Counted from the first letter of the stretch, positions 18,175 to 27,305 are shown. The stretch is DNA of 64,000 nucleotides from Vibrio amylolyticus (GCF_023145695.1 NZ_JAJHVV010000005.1:307315-371314); one strand, 5' to 3'. The notes: generated by a model not told the origin, from the letters alone. Translations and numbers: made by a program.

Positions 18175-21100
18175 TGTAAATTCCTTCTTCTTGTTCTTGT
18201 AAATCATCTACATTTTTAAGGCCATGGCCTTCCGTATTTTGATAAGCCAAGTTATACACCACCGGAATCACCAACAAAGTAAACACGGTTGACGCTGTAA
18301 TACCAAATATGATCGCCCATGCGAGTCCGTTAAATATTGGGTCGAGTGTAATGACGATATTACCCAGTAAGGTAGTACCTGCCGTCAATAATATCGGTCT
18401 CATTCTGACCGCCCCCGACTCTATCAGTGCATCTTGTAATGGTTTACCTTGCTTTAAAGATTGTTGAATAAATTCAATTAATACCAGTGAGTTACGCACC
18501 ACTATCCCAGCCAAAGCAATCATTCCTATCATTGCTGTGGCGGTAAACAGCGCTGGATTCGGGTATCCATTTATGTCACTACTCATTATGTTGAGCAGCC
18601 AAAAACCCGGCATGATCCCTATAACAGTGAGAGGAATAGCCAACATAATGATGCCAGAGACTGCCGGTAAACCGGTTTGAATGAGCATAACGATGAAAAC
18701 ACCCAATAACGCGGCTCCATAGGCTATACCTAGGTCTCTAAAGACATCAACGGTGATTTTCCATTCACCCTCGCCGCTCCAAACGACCTTGGTTCCTTCA
18801 CTCACACTCCAGCCATCGCCCGCCCCATTGTTAAAGTAGTTTCGGTTATTCACTGGATTACGAGAAGTACTCTTCTGTGCATCTTGATCACTGATAATAT
18901 CAGCGATGATCTCACCCGGAACGCGCCCTGCTGCTTCAGCGTACACGTAGACGACCTGTTGTAAGTTCTTATGGTAGATAGGCTGATCGGTATTTCGCTC
19001 GACAAAATGACCTAACTCACTCAATTGCACCATTGGAAGAGGCGCATCAACTAACGCACCGTTGTCGTTCACCTTAATCGCGCCGGGTTCGCCTCGAACA
19101 TACAATTGAAGTAGTGAATCGATCTTATCTCTGTCTTGACGGGGTAAGCGAATGGAAACAGCGAGTGGATTAAGTTCTCGCTGATTGGCTAAATACGCAA
19201 GTGTAAAACCCTGATTCGCTGCAGAGAGGGTTTTATTAATATCAGAAATTGAGATGCCCGATAGTGCCGCTTTCTCTTGGTCTATAACAAATTGAAGTGT
19301 TTGCCAGTCACCTTGAATACTACTATCCACTTCTGACACAAACTCTTCCCGAGCAAGACGTTCCGCCACAACTGTCGCTTGTGCTTGTATCTCTTGATAG
19401 GTTTGAATGCCATCACCATACACTTCAGCCACGATGGTGGTGATCACCGGCGGCCCTGGCGGAACTTCCACCAGTTGAATTATCGCGTTGTGTTTAGCCG
19501 CAATCGCTTCGATGTCTGCTCGAAGGCGAGTCACAATTTCATGTGACTGCATGTGGCGGTTGTTTTTGTCCACTAATACGATACGAATTTCACCCTGATA
19601 AGGCTGGTTACGCATAAAATAGTGACGAACCATCCCATTAAAATCCATTGGTGACGCAACACCAGAAAACCCCGATAGTGATTTAACTTCTGGCACTAGA
19701 GCCAAATAATCAGAAAACGCGCGCAGAACATTTGATGTTTCAACATAGTTAGATTGCTCTGGCATATTTACAATTAACTGGAACTCATTTTTATTGTCGT
19801 ACGGGAGTAGTTTTAGCGGTACTAAGCGCATTACCGGTAGGGATGCTGCAATAAAAAACAGCCCCGCCACCAATGCCAAAAACCACCAACTCTTCTTTCT
19901 GTCACTTAAGAGTGGGGTTAATAATCGATCGTATAACTTATACAGAGTGGTACTGTGAATATCATAATGTCCATCTTCTTGCGCTCTTTTAAGTATTTTT
20001 TTGGCCAGCCAAGGCGTGATAAAAAACGCGACTATGGTACTAAACACAACACTCACTGGAACATTGAATGCGAGTGGTGCCATATAAGGCCCCATCATTC
20101 CAGTAATAAAGAACATTGGCGTAAATACAATCACAATGGCAACCGTTGACATCAACAAAGCGCTACGTATTTCGGCCATAGCGAGGACGATGGCATCTGT
20201 ACGTTTGAGATGTTTTCGTTTTAGATAACGTTCAATATTATCAATACTGGCGATCGGATCATCCACTATCAAACCGAGAGCTAAAATTAACGCAAACAGA
20301 GTTACACGGTTAATTGAATAGCCAAATAATAAATCAACGCCTAGAGTCGCACCGTAACTGATCGGTATCGCGATACCCACAACCAGTGCGCTTCTCCAGT
20401 TTAGAAAAAGACCAACGAAAACAACAACCGTGAGAATCGATATGCCTAAGCTAGACACCAGATTACTGACTTTGTCATCAGCGGTCTGGCCATAATTTCT
20501 AATAATGTCGACGCCTACGTTATCTGGAAATTGTGTTTGTTTAATATTGTCTAGCGTCGTCAATACATCATTGGCAACGGTAACCGCGTTACTGCCTTTC
20601 TGTTTCGCCACACTGATGAAGATCGCAGGTAAGGTTTGGAAGTCATGCGATTCCGTCGAACGGTACCACGTGTCACTCGTTGCTTCAGATGAACCGTCAT
20701 AAATATCCGCGACATCACGCAGGTAGACAGGACGTCCATCAATGACTGACACAACAAAATCACCGAGCTCTTCTGACGATTGGAACAGTTGCCCACTTTC
20801 TAATGAATAACGCGTGCCTTGCTGATAGGAATCCCCTACCGGAACTTTCGCGTGAGTAAGCATAAATGCTCGCTCTAAATCACCGACTGTGACTTGGTAA
20901 CTTGCCATTGCTGCCGTATCGAGCACCAGCTCGACCATTCGTGGTTGACCACCAATGACGGAAACGATATTGGTACTTGAAACCGCTTTTAACTCCATTG
21001 TCGCTTGTTCAGCCAGTCGACGCAGATCGTCGCTTCCTGTTAGTGTGGGGGCTTTTGAATAAACTGCGGCAACGACAATGGGGACATCGTCAATTTCGAT

Positions 21101-21499
21101 CGGTTTCACTAACCAACGTTTCACAGTGGAAGGAATTTGGTCTTGGTTTGCGTAGAGTTTATTGTAAAGCTTTACCAGCGCTTGTTCTCTATTTTCACCG
21201 ACATAGAAACGGACAATAACTTGCGCCGCCCCTTCCATGGATGAAGAATAAACGAACTCTACACCATCAATTTGACTCAGGAGTTTTTCAATTGGTACAG
21301 TTATTTGATTCTCGACCTGCCTAGCACTGAGGCTTGGTGCGTCAATCAAGACATCGATCATTGGAACAATGATCTGAGGATCTTCTTCTTTCGGGGTTAA
21401 CCAAAGCGCAGCAGCACCGAAAATCATGGCTAATACCAGTAAGATTGACGGAAAAAAGCTGTTCATCACCTTGTGAACCAGTGTCCGAGATTGCTTCAT
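18164..21499 (-). CDS. RND-family efflux permease (AcrB/HAE-type)
   Basis: Proton-driven inner-membrane pump subunit of 1111 aa. Twelve-TM RND layout: TM1 about 12-32, first periplasmic loop ~35-340, TM2-6 block including GLIVDDPIASIDNIERYLKR (TM4 region with the paired Asp residues), second loop ~560-890, TM8-12. The N-terminus APSLSARQVENQITVPIEKL and the pore regions are intact. AAGGAG precedes ATG 21499. It lies in the same direction as the split YeeE/YedE genes and ArsR gene, which suggests a link to sulfide/persulfide stress; the substrate cannot be read from sequence. Confidence 0.92.
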   Translation of the reverse strand: MKQSRTLVHKVMNSFFPSILLVLAMIFGAAALWLTPKEEDPQIIVPMIDVLIDAPSLSARQVENQITVPIEKLLSQIDGVEFVYSSSMEGAAQVIVRFYVGENREQALVKLYNKLYANQDQIPSTVKRWLVKPIEIDDVPIVVAAVYSKAPTLTGSDDLRRLAEQATMELKAVSSTNIVSVIGGQPRMVELVLDTAAMASYQVTVGDLERAFMLTHAKVPVGDSYQQGTRYSLESGQLFQSSEELGDFVVSVIDGRPVYLRDVADIYDGSSEATSDTWYRSTESHDFQTLPAIFISVAKQKGSNAVTVANDVLTTLDNIKQTQFPDNVGVDIIRNYGQTADDKVSNLVSSLGISILTVVVFVGLFLNWRSALVVGIAIPISYGATLGVDLLFGYSINRVTLFALILALGLIVDDPIASIDNIERYLKRKHLKRTDAIVLAMAEIRSALLMSTVAIVIVFTPMFFITGMMGPYMAPLAFNVPVSVVFSTIVAFFITPWLAKKILKRAQEDGHYDIHSTTLYKLYDRLLTPLLSDRKKSWWFLALVAGLFFIAASLPVMRLVPLKLLPYDNKNEFQLIVNMPEQSNYVETSNVLRAFSDYLALVPEVKSLSGFSGVASPMDFNGMVRHYFMRNQPYQGEIRIVLVDKNNRHMQSHEIVTRLRADIEAIAAKHNAIIQLVEVPPGPPVITTIVAEVYGDGIQTYQEIQAQATVVAERLAREEFVSEVDSSIQGDWQTLQFVIDQEKAALSGISISDINKTLSAANQGFTLAYLANQRELNPLAVSIRLPRQDRDKIDSLLQLYVRGEPGAIKVNDNGALVDAPLPMVQLSELGHFVERNTDQPIYHKNLQQVVYVYAEAAGRVPGEIIADIISDQDAQKSTSRNPVNNRNYFNNGAGDGWSVSEGTKVVWSGEGEWKITVDVFRDLGIAYGAALLGVFIVMLIQTGLPAVSGIIMLAIPLTVIGIMPGFWLLNIMSSDINGYPNPALFTATAMIGMIALAGIVVRNSLVLIEFIQQSLKQGKPLQDALIESGAVRMRPILLTAGTTLLGNIVITLDPIFNGLAWAIIFGITASTVFTLLVIPVVYNLAYQNTEGHGLKNVDDLQEQEEGIYNEQ

Positions 21500-21520
21500 T
21501 TCAAACTCCTTTTTGACTCA

Positions 21521-21558
21521 CACCGTGCGACCATCCGTTATCGAATAGTCGCACGGTG
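21521..21558 (-). repeat. Intercistronic hairpin between YeeE/YedE half B and RND permease
   Basis: Perfect 11-bp inverted repeat CACCGTGCGAC / GTCGCACGGTG with a 16-base loop, 9 bp after the upstream stop codon and just before the permease RBS. No U-run follows in the minus direction, so it looks more like an mRNA-processing or stability element, or a weak attenuator, than a full terminator. Confidence 0.7.
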
Positions 21559-21567
21559 AAACGCATG

Positions 21568-22086
21568 TTATTCCGTTACTTTTAAAGGTTGGGTCGCTGT
21601 AGCAGGCACATCTTGCTCCCTGGTTTTTCGATAACCGACAAAAGGCAATGGAAAACGTCCCAGAAGATATTGATTGGCATGAACAATTCCAACTAACATA
21701 CTCAATACAAACGCTAAGATTGTACTCGAGCCCCCACCGATACTGCTCATTGCCGGGCCAGGACAAATCCCAGAGATGCCCCAACCAAGACCAAAAATAA
21801 CCGAGCCAGCAATCAGAGTGCTGTCTACTTTAGTATTAGAAGGCCATTGAAATGTGTTTCCGCTCAATGCTCTTTGGCGCTTTTTAATAATCAAATGATA
21901 GCAAGGCGTAAAGACTAAAAGTGCGCCCCCCATAACAAAGATCAGGCTCGGATCCCACTCACCCGTGAGATCAAGAAAAGCAGTTACTACTTTTGGATCT
22001 GCCATTCCAGAAATAATCATTCCAGCACCAAATAGTAGGCCAGATACTAGGCCTGCGATAATGCCAATCAATTTCTTAGTGTTCAT
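21568..22086 (-). CDS. YeeE/YedE (TsuA/PmpB-like) half-size membrane protein
   Basis: 172-aa inner-membrane protein forming one half of a YeeE/YedE fold, a family that transports thiosulfate or persulfide-type sulfur. About four or five hydrophobic segments; the signature Cys108 lies in GISGICPGPA. ATG 22086 shares its A with the TAA stop of the upstream half (TAATG), so the two are translationally coupled; a GTG at 22095 is possible. Likely acts as a pair with the upstream gene. Confidence 0.87.
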   Translation of the reverse strand: MNTKKLIGIIAGLVSGLLFGAGMIISGMADPKVVTAFLDLTGEWDPSLIFVMGGALLVFTPCYHLIIKKRQRALSGNTFQWPSNTKVDSTLIAGSVIFGLGWGISGICPGPAMSSIGGGSSTILAFVLSMLVGIVHANQYLLGRFPLPFVGYRKTREQDVPATATQPLKVTE

Positions 22087-22508
22087 TACATCCACCCCAT
22101 TTGACGCTTAACGAAAACAACGAATATCGCTGTTACCATAAAGGTGCACGTCGCAGCAATTGAACGCTTAGAGAATCGCCCCATACCGATAATGCCATGG
22201 CCACTAGTACAGCCGTTAGCAAGGCGAGTACCAAACCCAACCAGCATTCCCGCCAACGCGATGACCAATAAGTTAGTATCGCCGAGCTCTGGTAAAGCGA
22301 AATTAAATGGAGCGACAATCACAACGCTTAAAATCATGCCGGTTACAAACGCCGCTCTCCAGCTAGATTCATGTCTTAACGGATTTAAGAGCCCCGCAAT
22401 AACGCCACTTATGCCTGCAATTTTGCCACTAAATAGCATCAAAATAGTGGCAGATAGTCCTAACAACATACCGCCAAACAATGACTCCCAAGGAACGGCT
22501 ATAGCCAT
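22086..22508 (-). CDS. YeeE/YedE (TsuA/PmpA-like) half-size membrane protein
   Basis: 140-aa membrane protein, the other YeeE/YedE half. Hydrophobic segments at about 8-26, 30-42, 52-72 and 78-95, and the family signature GCTSGHGI with Cys100, which in full-length TsuA lies in the thiosulfate path. Transcribed from the ArsR side. Family members next to BigR/SqrR-type repressors are induced by sulfide in other bacteria. Confidence 0.88.
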   Translation of the reverse strand: MAIAVPWESLFGGMLLGLSATILMLFSGKIAGISGVIAGLLNPLRHESSWRAAFVTGMILSVVIVAPFNFALPELGDTNLLVIALAGMLVGFGTRLANGCTSGHGIIGMGRFSKRSIAATCTFMVTAIFVVFVKRQMGWM

Positions 22509-22594
22509 ATTTCACCTCTTAATTAAAATAAAATCTCAAAATAATCGTACCGTCAATTGACCTTATTCACCCCGTTGTAAGGTCAACGACAAAT

Positions 22595-22918
22595 CTATGC
22601 TCTGATGTCAGATTGACAAAACAAACCATGAATACTGCCAATAAGGACTTCAACTCGTGGATCCGCTAACGAATAGAACACTTGTTGAGACTCCTTCCTA
22701 GCTTCAATCAACCCGTAGTTACGCAGTACCGACAAATGTTGAGAGAATGCCGACTGACTTAGACTTGAGCAGCGTAGAAGTTCTCCAACACCGACTTCAC
22801 CAATCGTAAGCTGACAAAGCACCATTAGACGTTCTGGGTGTGCCATCACTCTCAGCAAATCAGCGGCGTTTTCAGCTTGGCTGTGCATTTCATCTATATC
22901 TACAATCGAAGTATCCAT
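22595..22918 (-). CDS. ArsR-family repressor, BigR/SqrR/HlyU-like persulfide sensor
   Basis: 107-aa winged-helix repressor. The HTH is around ELLRCSSLSQSAFSQHLSVLR and the wing around QVFYSL. Two cysteines, Cys35 (VLCQL) and Cys101 (LFCQS), sit where SqrR, BigR and HlyU carry the dithiol pair that forms a tetrasulfide or disulfide with reactive sulfur. A third Cys50 is extra. There is no ELCVCDL metal site, so it is not a classic arsenic or metal sensor. AAGG five bases before ATG 22918 sets the start. It heads the minus-strand operon and faces the CoA-disulfide reductase unit, whose shared gap holds TTAG/CTAA repeats. Confidence 0.88.
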   Translation of the reverse strand: MDTSIVDIDEMHSQAENAADLLRVMAHPERLMVLCQLTIGEVGVGELLRCSSLSQSAFSQHLSVLRNYGLIEARKESQQVFYSLADPRVEVLIGSIHGLFCQSDIRA

Positions 22919-22961
22919 AGTCACCTTCCATCATTACTCTATGTCTGTAGTTTACCGACAA

Positions 22962-23020
22962 TATTATATTAGTCAATTCTAAATTAGACCATTGCATATT
23001 AGACTAAACAATATTAGAAT
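22962..23020. promoter_or_regulatory. Candidate operator of the ArsR/BigR-like repressor
   Basis: The divergent gap holds clustered half-sites: ATTAGTC, ATTAGAC twice and ATTAGAA, plus dyads TTAG-N6-CTAA and TTAGACTAA. AT-rich imperfect palindromes are typical for BigR/SqrR operators. Position between both transcription units would allow joint control. Exact boundaries are a guess. Confidence 0.55.
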
Positions 23021-23086
23021 CACCTAAATTAAGTGCTATTGTGTTTCGATATAAATTTCGTTTTCATACAAAAAAGGAAAGCAATC

Positions 23087-23278
23087 ATGACAATTAATAA
23101 TGGTGTGCGTGTTTTGGCCGGTAGTATGGTTCTTCTATCAGTGGTTTTGACCTTGAGTGTTCATAGTCATTTTATTTGGTTAACCGTGTTTGTTGGCGTT
23201 AACCTAATACAAAGTGCGTTCACTGGTATTTGTCCCGCTGTCTATTTTTTAAAAAAGCTAGGTTTACGTGAAGCGTAA
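23087..23278 (+). CDS. YgaP-type transmembrane protein (DUF2892)
   Basis: 63-aa inner-membrane protein with two hydrophobic segments (about residues 7-25 and 30-48) and the family tract NLIQSAFTGICP with a conserved Cys in a sulfur-related context; the same domain is fused to rhodanese in E. coli YgaP. AAAGGAAA precedes ATG 23087; the frame is open to 23033 but lacks a start signal there. First gene of the divergent persulfide unit, 13 bp before the CoA-disulfide reductase gene. Confidence 0.85.
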   Translation: MTINNGVRVLAGSMVLLSVVLTLSVHSHFIWLTVFVGVNLIQSAFTGICPAVYFLKKLGLREA

Positions 23279-23291
23279 CTCGGAGAAGATA

Positions 23292-24995
23292 ATGTCTAAA
23301 ATTCTGATTGTTGGTGGTGTTGCAGGTGGCGCTTCAGCTGCTGCTCGAGCTCGTCGTTTAAGTGAAGATGCTGAAATCATTATGTTTGAACGTGGCCCTT
23401 TTGTTTCGTTTGCCAACTGTGGTCTTCCTTACCATATCGGTGGTGATATTAAAGATCGTTCGAAACTGCTGCTGCAAACACCTGAAAGCTTTCTAGCGCG
23501 CTTTAACGTCGATGTTCGCGTAATGAATGAAGTCACTAAAATTAACCGCGAGAATAAGACCGTTACTGTCAAAAATATGATCGACGGCAGCGAATATACA
23601 GAGTCTTACGACTTGTTATTGTTAAGCCCTGGCGCAGCACCGTTTGTTCCACCTATACAAGGCATAAAGAACCCGCTTACCCATACGCTTAGAAACATTC
23701 CTGACATGGATCGAATCTTAAAAACCATGCAAATGAATAAGCCTGAGCACGCGACAGTAGTCGGAGGCGGATTCATTGGCTTAGAAATGATGGAGGCGTT
23801 CCATCAGCTCGGTATTAAAACCACATTAATCGAAATGGCTGACCAAGTGATGACGCCTGTTGATAAAGAAATGGCCGGTTTTGCTCATGCTGAAATCAAA
23901 TCGCATGGTATTGATTTACGTTTAGGTGTTGCGCTTGAGTCGGTTAACTACCTACCAAACAACCATGTGGCAGACAAAAATGCAGGTGAAACTAGTGAAC
24001 ACCAGCATCTTCAGGGTGCGCTAGAACTCACTCTAAATAATGGCGATACGCTAAAGACAGACCTTCTCATTATGTCTATTGGTGTTCGTCCCGAGTCTAC
24101 GCTGGCGAAAGAAGCGGGACTGCGTCTTGGAGACTTTGGTGGCATATATACCAACGACGCTATGCAAACCAGTGATCCGTATATTTACGCCGTGGGAGAC
24201 GCGGTTGAAGATACTGATTTTGTGACAGGTAAACCTGGATTTGTGCCACTGGCGGGTCCTGCGAATCGTCAAGGGCGCATTGCAGCTAATAATATGCTAG
24301 GCGGCGACCAAACTTATCAAGGTACACAAGGCACGTCCATCGTCAAAATCTTTGATTTAGCAGTCGCATCTGTTGGTAAGAACGAGAAAACACTGAAACG
24401 TGAAGAGATCGCTTACGAAAAAGTATATGTACATACGGCCAGCCACGCGAGCTACTATCCGGGAGCGGAAATTGTCTCACTTAAACTGTTGTTTAGCCCT
24501 GAAACAGGAAAAATTCTAGGGGCACAAGCAGCAGGTAAAGATGGCGTAGATAAACGTATTGACATACTGGCGGTCGCTCAGCGCGCAGGAATGACGATTG
24601 AACAGCTGCAACACCTGGAGCTTACCTATGCACCACCTTATGGCAGTGCTAAGGATGTGATCAACCAAGCAGCTTTTGTTGCCAACAACATCATTAATGG
24701 TGAAGCGATGCCAATCCACTTCGATCAAATTGATAACTTAACTGATGACCAGTTATTGCTTGATGTTCGTAACCCAATTGAGCTTCAAAATGTTGGCTTT
24801 ATCGAAGGTGCGATCAACATTCCTGTTGATCAACTTCGCCATCGAATGAGTGAGTTACCAAAAAACAAAGAGATCATCGTTTATTGTCAAGTTGGGTTAC
24901 GGGGTAACGTTGCTTATCGTCAATTGGTGAATAGTGGCTTTAAAGCTCGTAACTTAATTGGCGGCTATAAAACACTAAAAGCCTCTCAAGAATAA
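23292..24995 (+). CDS. CoA-disulfide reductase / NADH-dependent persulfide reductase with rhodanese domain
   Basis: 567-aa flavoprotein fusion. The N-terminal pyridine-nucleotide-disulfide oxidoreductase (about 1-450) has FAD motif GGVAGGASAAARARR, active-site Cys43 in FANCGLPYH, and NAD motif VVGGGFIGLEMME. The C-terminal rhodanese domain (about 465-567) has catalytic Cys532 in VYCQVGLRG. This architecture is that of Npsr (Shewanella) and CoADR-RHD, which reduce CoA or glutathione persulfides and polysulfides. ATG 23292 follows GGAGAAG. Its cluster partners (YgaP-like protein, split YeeE/YedE, BigR-like repressor) support the role. Confidence 0.92.
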   Translation: MSKILIVGGVAGGASAAARARRLSEDAEIIMFERGPFVSFANCGLPYHIGGDIKDRSKLLLQTPESFLARFNVDVRVMNEVTKINRENKTVTVKNMIDGSEYTESYDLLLLSPGAAPFVPPIQGIKNPLTHTLRNIPDMDRILKTMQMNKPEHATVVGGGFIGLEMMEAFHQLGIKTTLIEMADQVMTPVDKEMAGFAHAEIKSHGIDLRLGVALESVNYLPNNHVADKNAGETSEHQHLQGALELTLNNGDTLKTDLLIMSIGVRPESTLAKEAGLRLGDFGGIYTNDAMQTSDPYIYAVGDAVEDTDFVTGKPGFVPLAGPANRQGRIAANNMLGGDQTYQGTQGTSIVKIFDLAVASVGKNEKTLKREEIAYEKVYVHTASHASYYPGAEIVSLKLLFSPETGKILGAQAAGKDGVDKRIDILAVAQRAGMTIEQLQHLELTYAPPYGSAKDVINQAAFVANNIINGEAMPIHFDQIDNLTDDQLLLDVRNPIELQNVGFIEGAINIPVDQLRHRMSELPKNKEIIVYCQVGLRGNVAYRQLVNSGFKARNLIGGYKTLKASQE

Positions 24996-25018
24996 TGTTG
25001 TCACTTTAATACATCGAA

Positions 25019-25057
25019 ATAAAAAATGGACACCTATCTACTAGGTGTCCATTTTGT
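25019..25057. terminator. Bidirectional terminator between persulfide reductase and phaC
   Basis: AAATGGACACCTA / TAGGTGTCCATTT with a 5-base loop; T-rich tail on the plus strand and T6 on the minus strand. It terminates both convergent units. Confidence 0.9.
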
Positions 25058-25075
25058 TTCTACTGTTATACGAAA

Positions 25076-26899
25076 CTACACGGTTTCTTCTGCCACTTCA
25101 CTATCAGGGACACCACTATCGGAAACGTCACTTTTCACGGGCAAAACTTGCTTAACATATTGGCCAGGCGCGGCACCAATTACAGGATTAATTTCTGAAC
25201 CCTGCATATACGGTTCCACTTGCTCCTTCAGGTTAAATGTCATTAACCATTCATGCCAGTGCGTCCACCAAGAACCATCCGTGCGAGTTGCATTAGCCAA
25301 CCACTCTTCAGCCGAGTCATCTAGGTTGTCATTTACCCAGTATCCATACTTGTTTTTGCTCGGGTGATTCACAATACCGGCAATGTGTCCTGACTCGCCC
25401 AATACAAACGTTTTATTACCGCCCGTATTAAGTGCGCCTCGGTAGGTTCCTTGCCATAACGCGATGTGATCTTCTTTAGTAGAGATAAAGTAACTTGGGA
25501 TTTTTATCTTATTAAGATCGATCCAAACGCCACCGATTTTCACACCTTTGTCTTGAACCAGTTTGTTTTCTAAATAGCACTGTCTAATTAGAAAGTTATG
25601 GCACGGTGCGGATACGTTCGTACTATCACTATTCCAGTACAACAAATCGAAATCGACGGGGCTATTCCCTTTCAAATAATTATCGACGTAGTAGTTCCAA
25701 TACAAGCTGTTTTCGCGAAGTAAGCTAAACGTCACACTCAACGAACGTCCATCCATGTACCCTTTTGCACTATTTTGTGCTTCAAGCGCACTCACGATGG
25801 TCTCATTGATATAAGCGCCAACCTCACCTGGTTGTGAAAAATCAAGCAACGTTGTAAAGAATGTCGCCGATTTTATCCGCTTCTTCATACGTTTCGCTGC
25901 ATAGTAGGCAACTGTGGAAGCGAGAACCGTGCCACCAATACAATACCCAGCCGCATTTATCTGTTCTTGCCCAGTAATCTCTTCAATTGCAGATACCGCT
26001 TTAACGACACCTTCAGTGACATAATCACCAAATTCAATGTGTGACTGTTCTTTGCCTGGATTACGCCATGACATCATAAATACAGTATGGCCTTGCTCTA
26101 CCAGCCAACGCATCATGGAGTTCTTTTCACGCAAATCTAAGATGTAGTATTTGTTGATGAATGGCGGAACGATCAAAAGCGGGGTTTTGTTGACGGTTTT
26201 TGTGAGTGGCTTATATTGAATTAACTCGAATAACTCATTTTGATACACCACATCACCCGGTGTATTCGCAACATCATCACCAAGGCGGAATGCATTATTA
26301 TTTGTCATTCGGATTTTTAGAATATCGGCACTTGATTCAACGTCTTCTTTGAGTTGTTCTAATCCCGCTAATAGATTCTCGCCATTTTGCTCTAAAGTCA
26401 GTTTTAGTAGCTCAGGGTTGGTAGCAATGAAGTTACTAGGGGAAAGTGCATTAATGGCTTGTCTTGAGAAAAACATAATTCGTTCTTTTGTTTTTTCATC
26501 AACACCTTCAATGCTTTCAATCGTGTCAAAGTAAGTTTTGCTAAATAATAAGTACGACTGTTTGATAAAGCTGTAGAAGGCATCGTTTTTCCAAGCGTCG
26601 TCTTTAAAACGCTTATCGCCTTTTTCTTCTTCAACTAAACTTTTTGAGTTACCTGCTAGCGCAACATTTTGCCAGATTTGAAGCTGTTGCTCCCACCACT
26701 GGGTCTGCAACTGAAGTAACGCGGCGGGTTGATTCGCAGCTTGCTCAAAGAACTTTGCTGAGTCTTCAAAGTTAACTTCTTGCATCGCCTTATTAAGGGG
26801 AGAGTTTACGGCTTCCTTGTTCTGTTCAAGATCTTTCCACCACTGTTGATTGGTTTCTTGGAGTTTTACAAGGTAGTCCGAAAAGAAGTGCTGGAACAT
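25076..26899 (-). CDS. phaC: Class I poly(3-hydroxyalkanoate) synthase PhaC
   Basis: Polymerises (R)-3-hydroxyacyl-CoA, mainly hydroxybutyryl-CoA, on the PHA granule surface. The 607-aa length is class I-like (~590). Alpha/beta-hydrolase core with the lipase-like box GYCIGG, nucleophile Cys320, and the catalytic His in SGHIAGIVNHP. Other family tracts are KYYILDLREKNSMMRWLVEQ and MSWRNPGKEQ. AGGAG eight bases before ATG 26899 fixes the start. Last gene of phaB-phaA-phaP-phaC, separated from the phasin gene by an intrinsic terminator that should lower its expression. Confidence 0.96.
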   Translation of the reverse strand: MFQHFFSDYLVKLQETNQQWWKDLEQNKEAVNSPLNKAMQEVNFEDSAKFFEQAANQPAALLQLQTQWWEQQLQIWQNVALAGNSKSLVEEEKGDKRFKDDAWKNDAFYSFIKQSYLLFSKTYFDTIESIEGVDEKTKERIMFFSRQAINALSPSNFIATNPELLKLTLEQNGENLLAGLEQLKEDVESSADILKIRMTNNNAFRLGDDVANTPGDVVYQNELFELIQYKPLTKTVNKTPLLIVPPFINKYYILDLREKNSMMRWLVEQGHTVFMMSWRNPGKEQSHIEFGDYVTEGVVKAVSAIEEITGQEQINAAGYCIGGTVLASTVAYYAAKRMKKRIKSATFFTTLLDFSQPGEVGAYINETIVSALEAQNSAKGYMDGRSLSVTFSLLRENSLYWNYYVDNYLKGNSPVDFDLLYWNSDSTNVSAPCHNFLIRQCYLENKLVQDKGVKIGGVWIDLNKIKIPSYFISTKEDHIALWQGTYRGALNTGGNKTFVLGESGHIAGIVNHPSKNKYGYWVNDNLDDSAEEWLANATRTDGSWWTHWHEWLMTFNLKEQVEPYMQGSEINPVIGAAPGQYVKQVLPVKSDVSDSGVPDSEVAEETV

Positions 26900-26920
26900 A
26901 TTTTATACTCCTATCTTCGG

Positions 26921-26947
26921 AAAAAAGCCGCCTTATCAAAGGCGGCA
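26921..26947 (-). terminator. Internal intrinsic terminator between phasin gene and phaC
   Basis: In the direction of transcription: GCCGCCTT-TGAT-AAGGCGGC followed at once by TTTTTT, a textbook rho-independent terminator. It lies 11 bp after the phasin stop and upstream of the phaC RBS, so phaC is probably made by partial read-through. Confidence 0.85.
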
Positions 26948-26957
26948 AAGGTCTGTG

Positions 26958-27305
26958 CTACGCTGGAGTCACAGTTTTAAGATTTTCCGAAGTCATCTGA
27001 TCAACGTCATCTTTAAACTCTTTTGCAAGAGATTGGATCTTTGTGCTGTCTTCATTTAGCTGTTGAGACAGCTTTGTCATCGCCGCTAGTTGTTGGCTGC
27101 TGAACGCTGTTAATGATGTTACATCACGTACTTCGCTTGCAGCTTTCATCTGATTGATGCCCATTTCGCTATATGTACGCATAGCGTTCAGCTGAAGTTC
27201 AGTCATCACTTCAACATTTTTTGTTATTAGCTTATTGAACTTAACTAGTGGCTGTAGTGACTGTTCAGTTTGGTCTGTGAATGATTTAAAAAAATCTGTA
27301 TACAT
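26958..27305 (-). CDS. phaP: Phasin family protein (PHA granule coat)
   Basis: 115-aa amphipathic-helix protein that coats PHA granules and controls their size and number. Helical, Met/Gln/Lys-rich sequence (FFKSFTDQTEQSLQPLVKFN, AMRTYSEMGINQMKAA) typical of phasins; no signal or membrane segment. AGGAG seven bases before ATG 27305 decides the start; 13 upstream codons are untranslated. Sits between phaA and phaC. A terminator immediately downstream fits the need for far more phasin than synthase. Confidence 0.9.
   Translation of the reverse strand: MYTDFFKSFTDQTEQSLQPLVKFNKLITKNVEVMTELQLNAMRTYSEMGINQMKAASEVRDVTSLTAFSSQQLAAMTKLSQQLNEDSTKIQSLAKEFKDDVDQMTSENLKTVTPA

Noticed and set aside
22144..22560. 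138-aa plus-strand frame opposite the YeeE/YedE half
   Set aside because: Antisense shadow of a clear membrane-protein gene; proline- and asparagine-rich with no domain.
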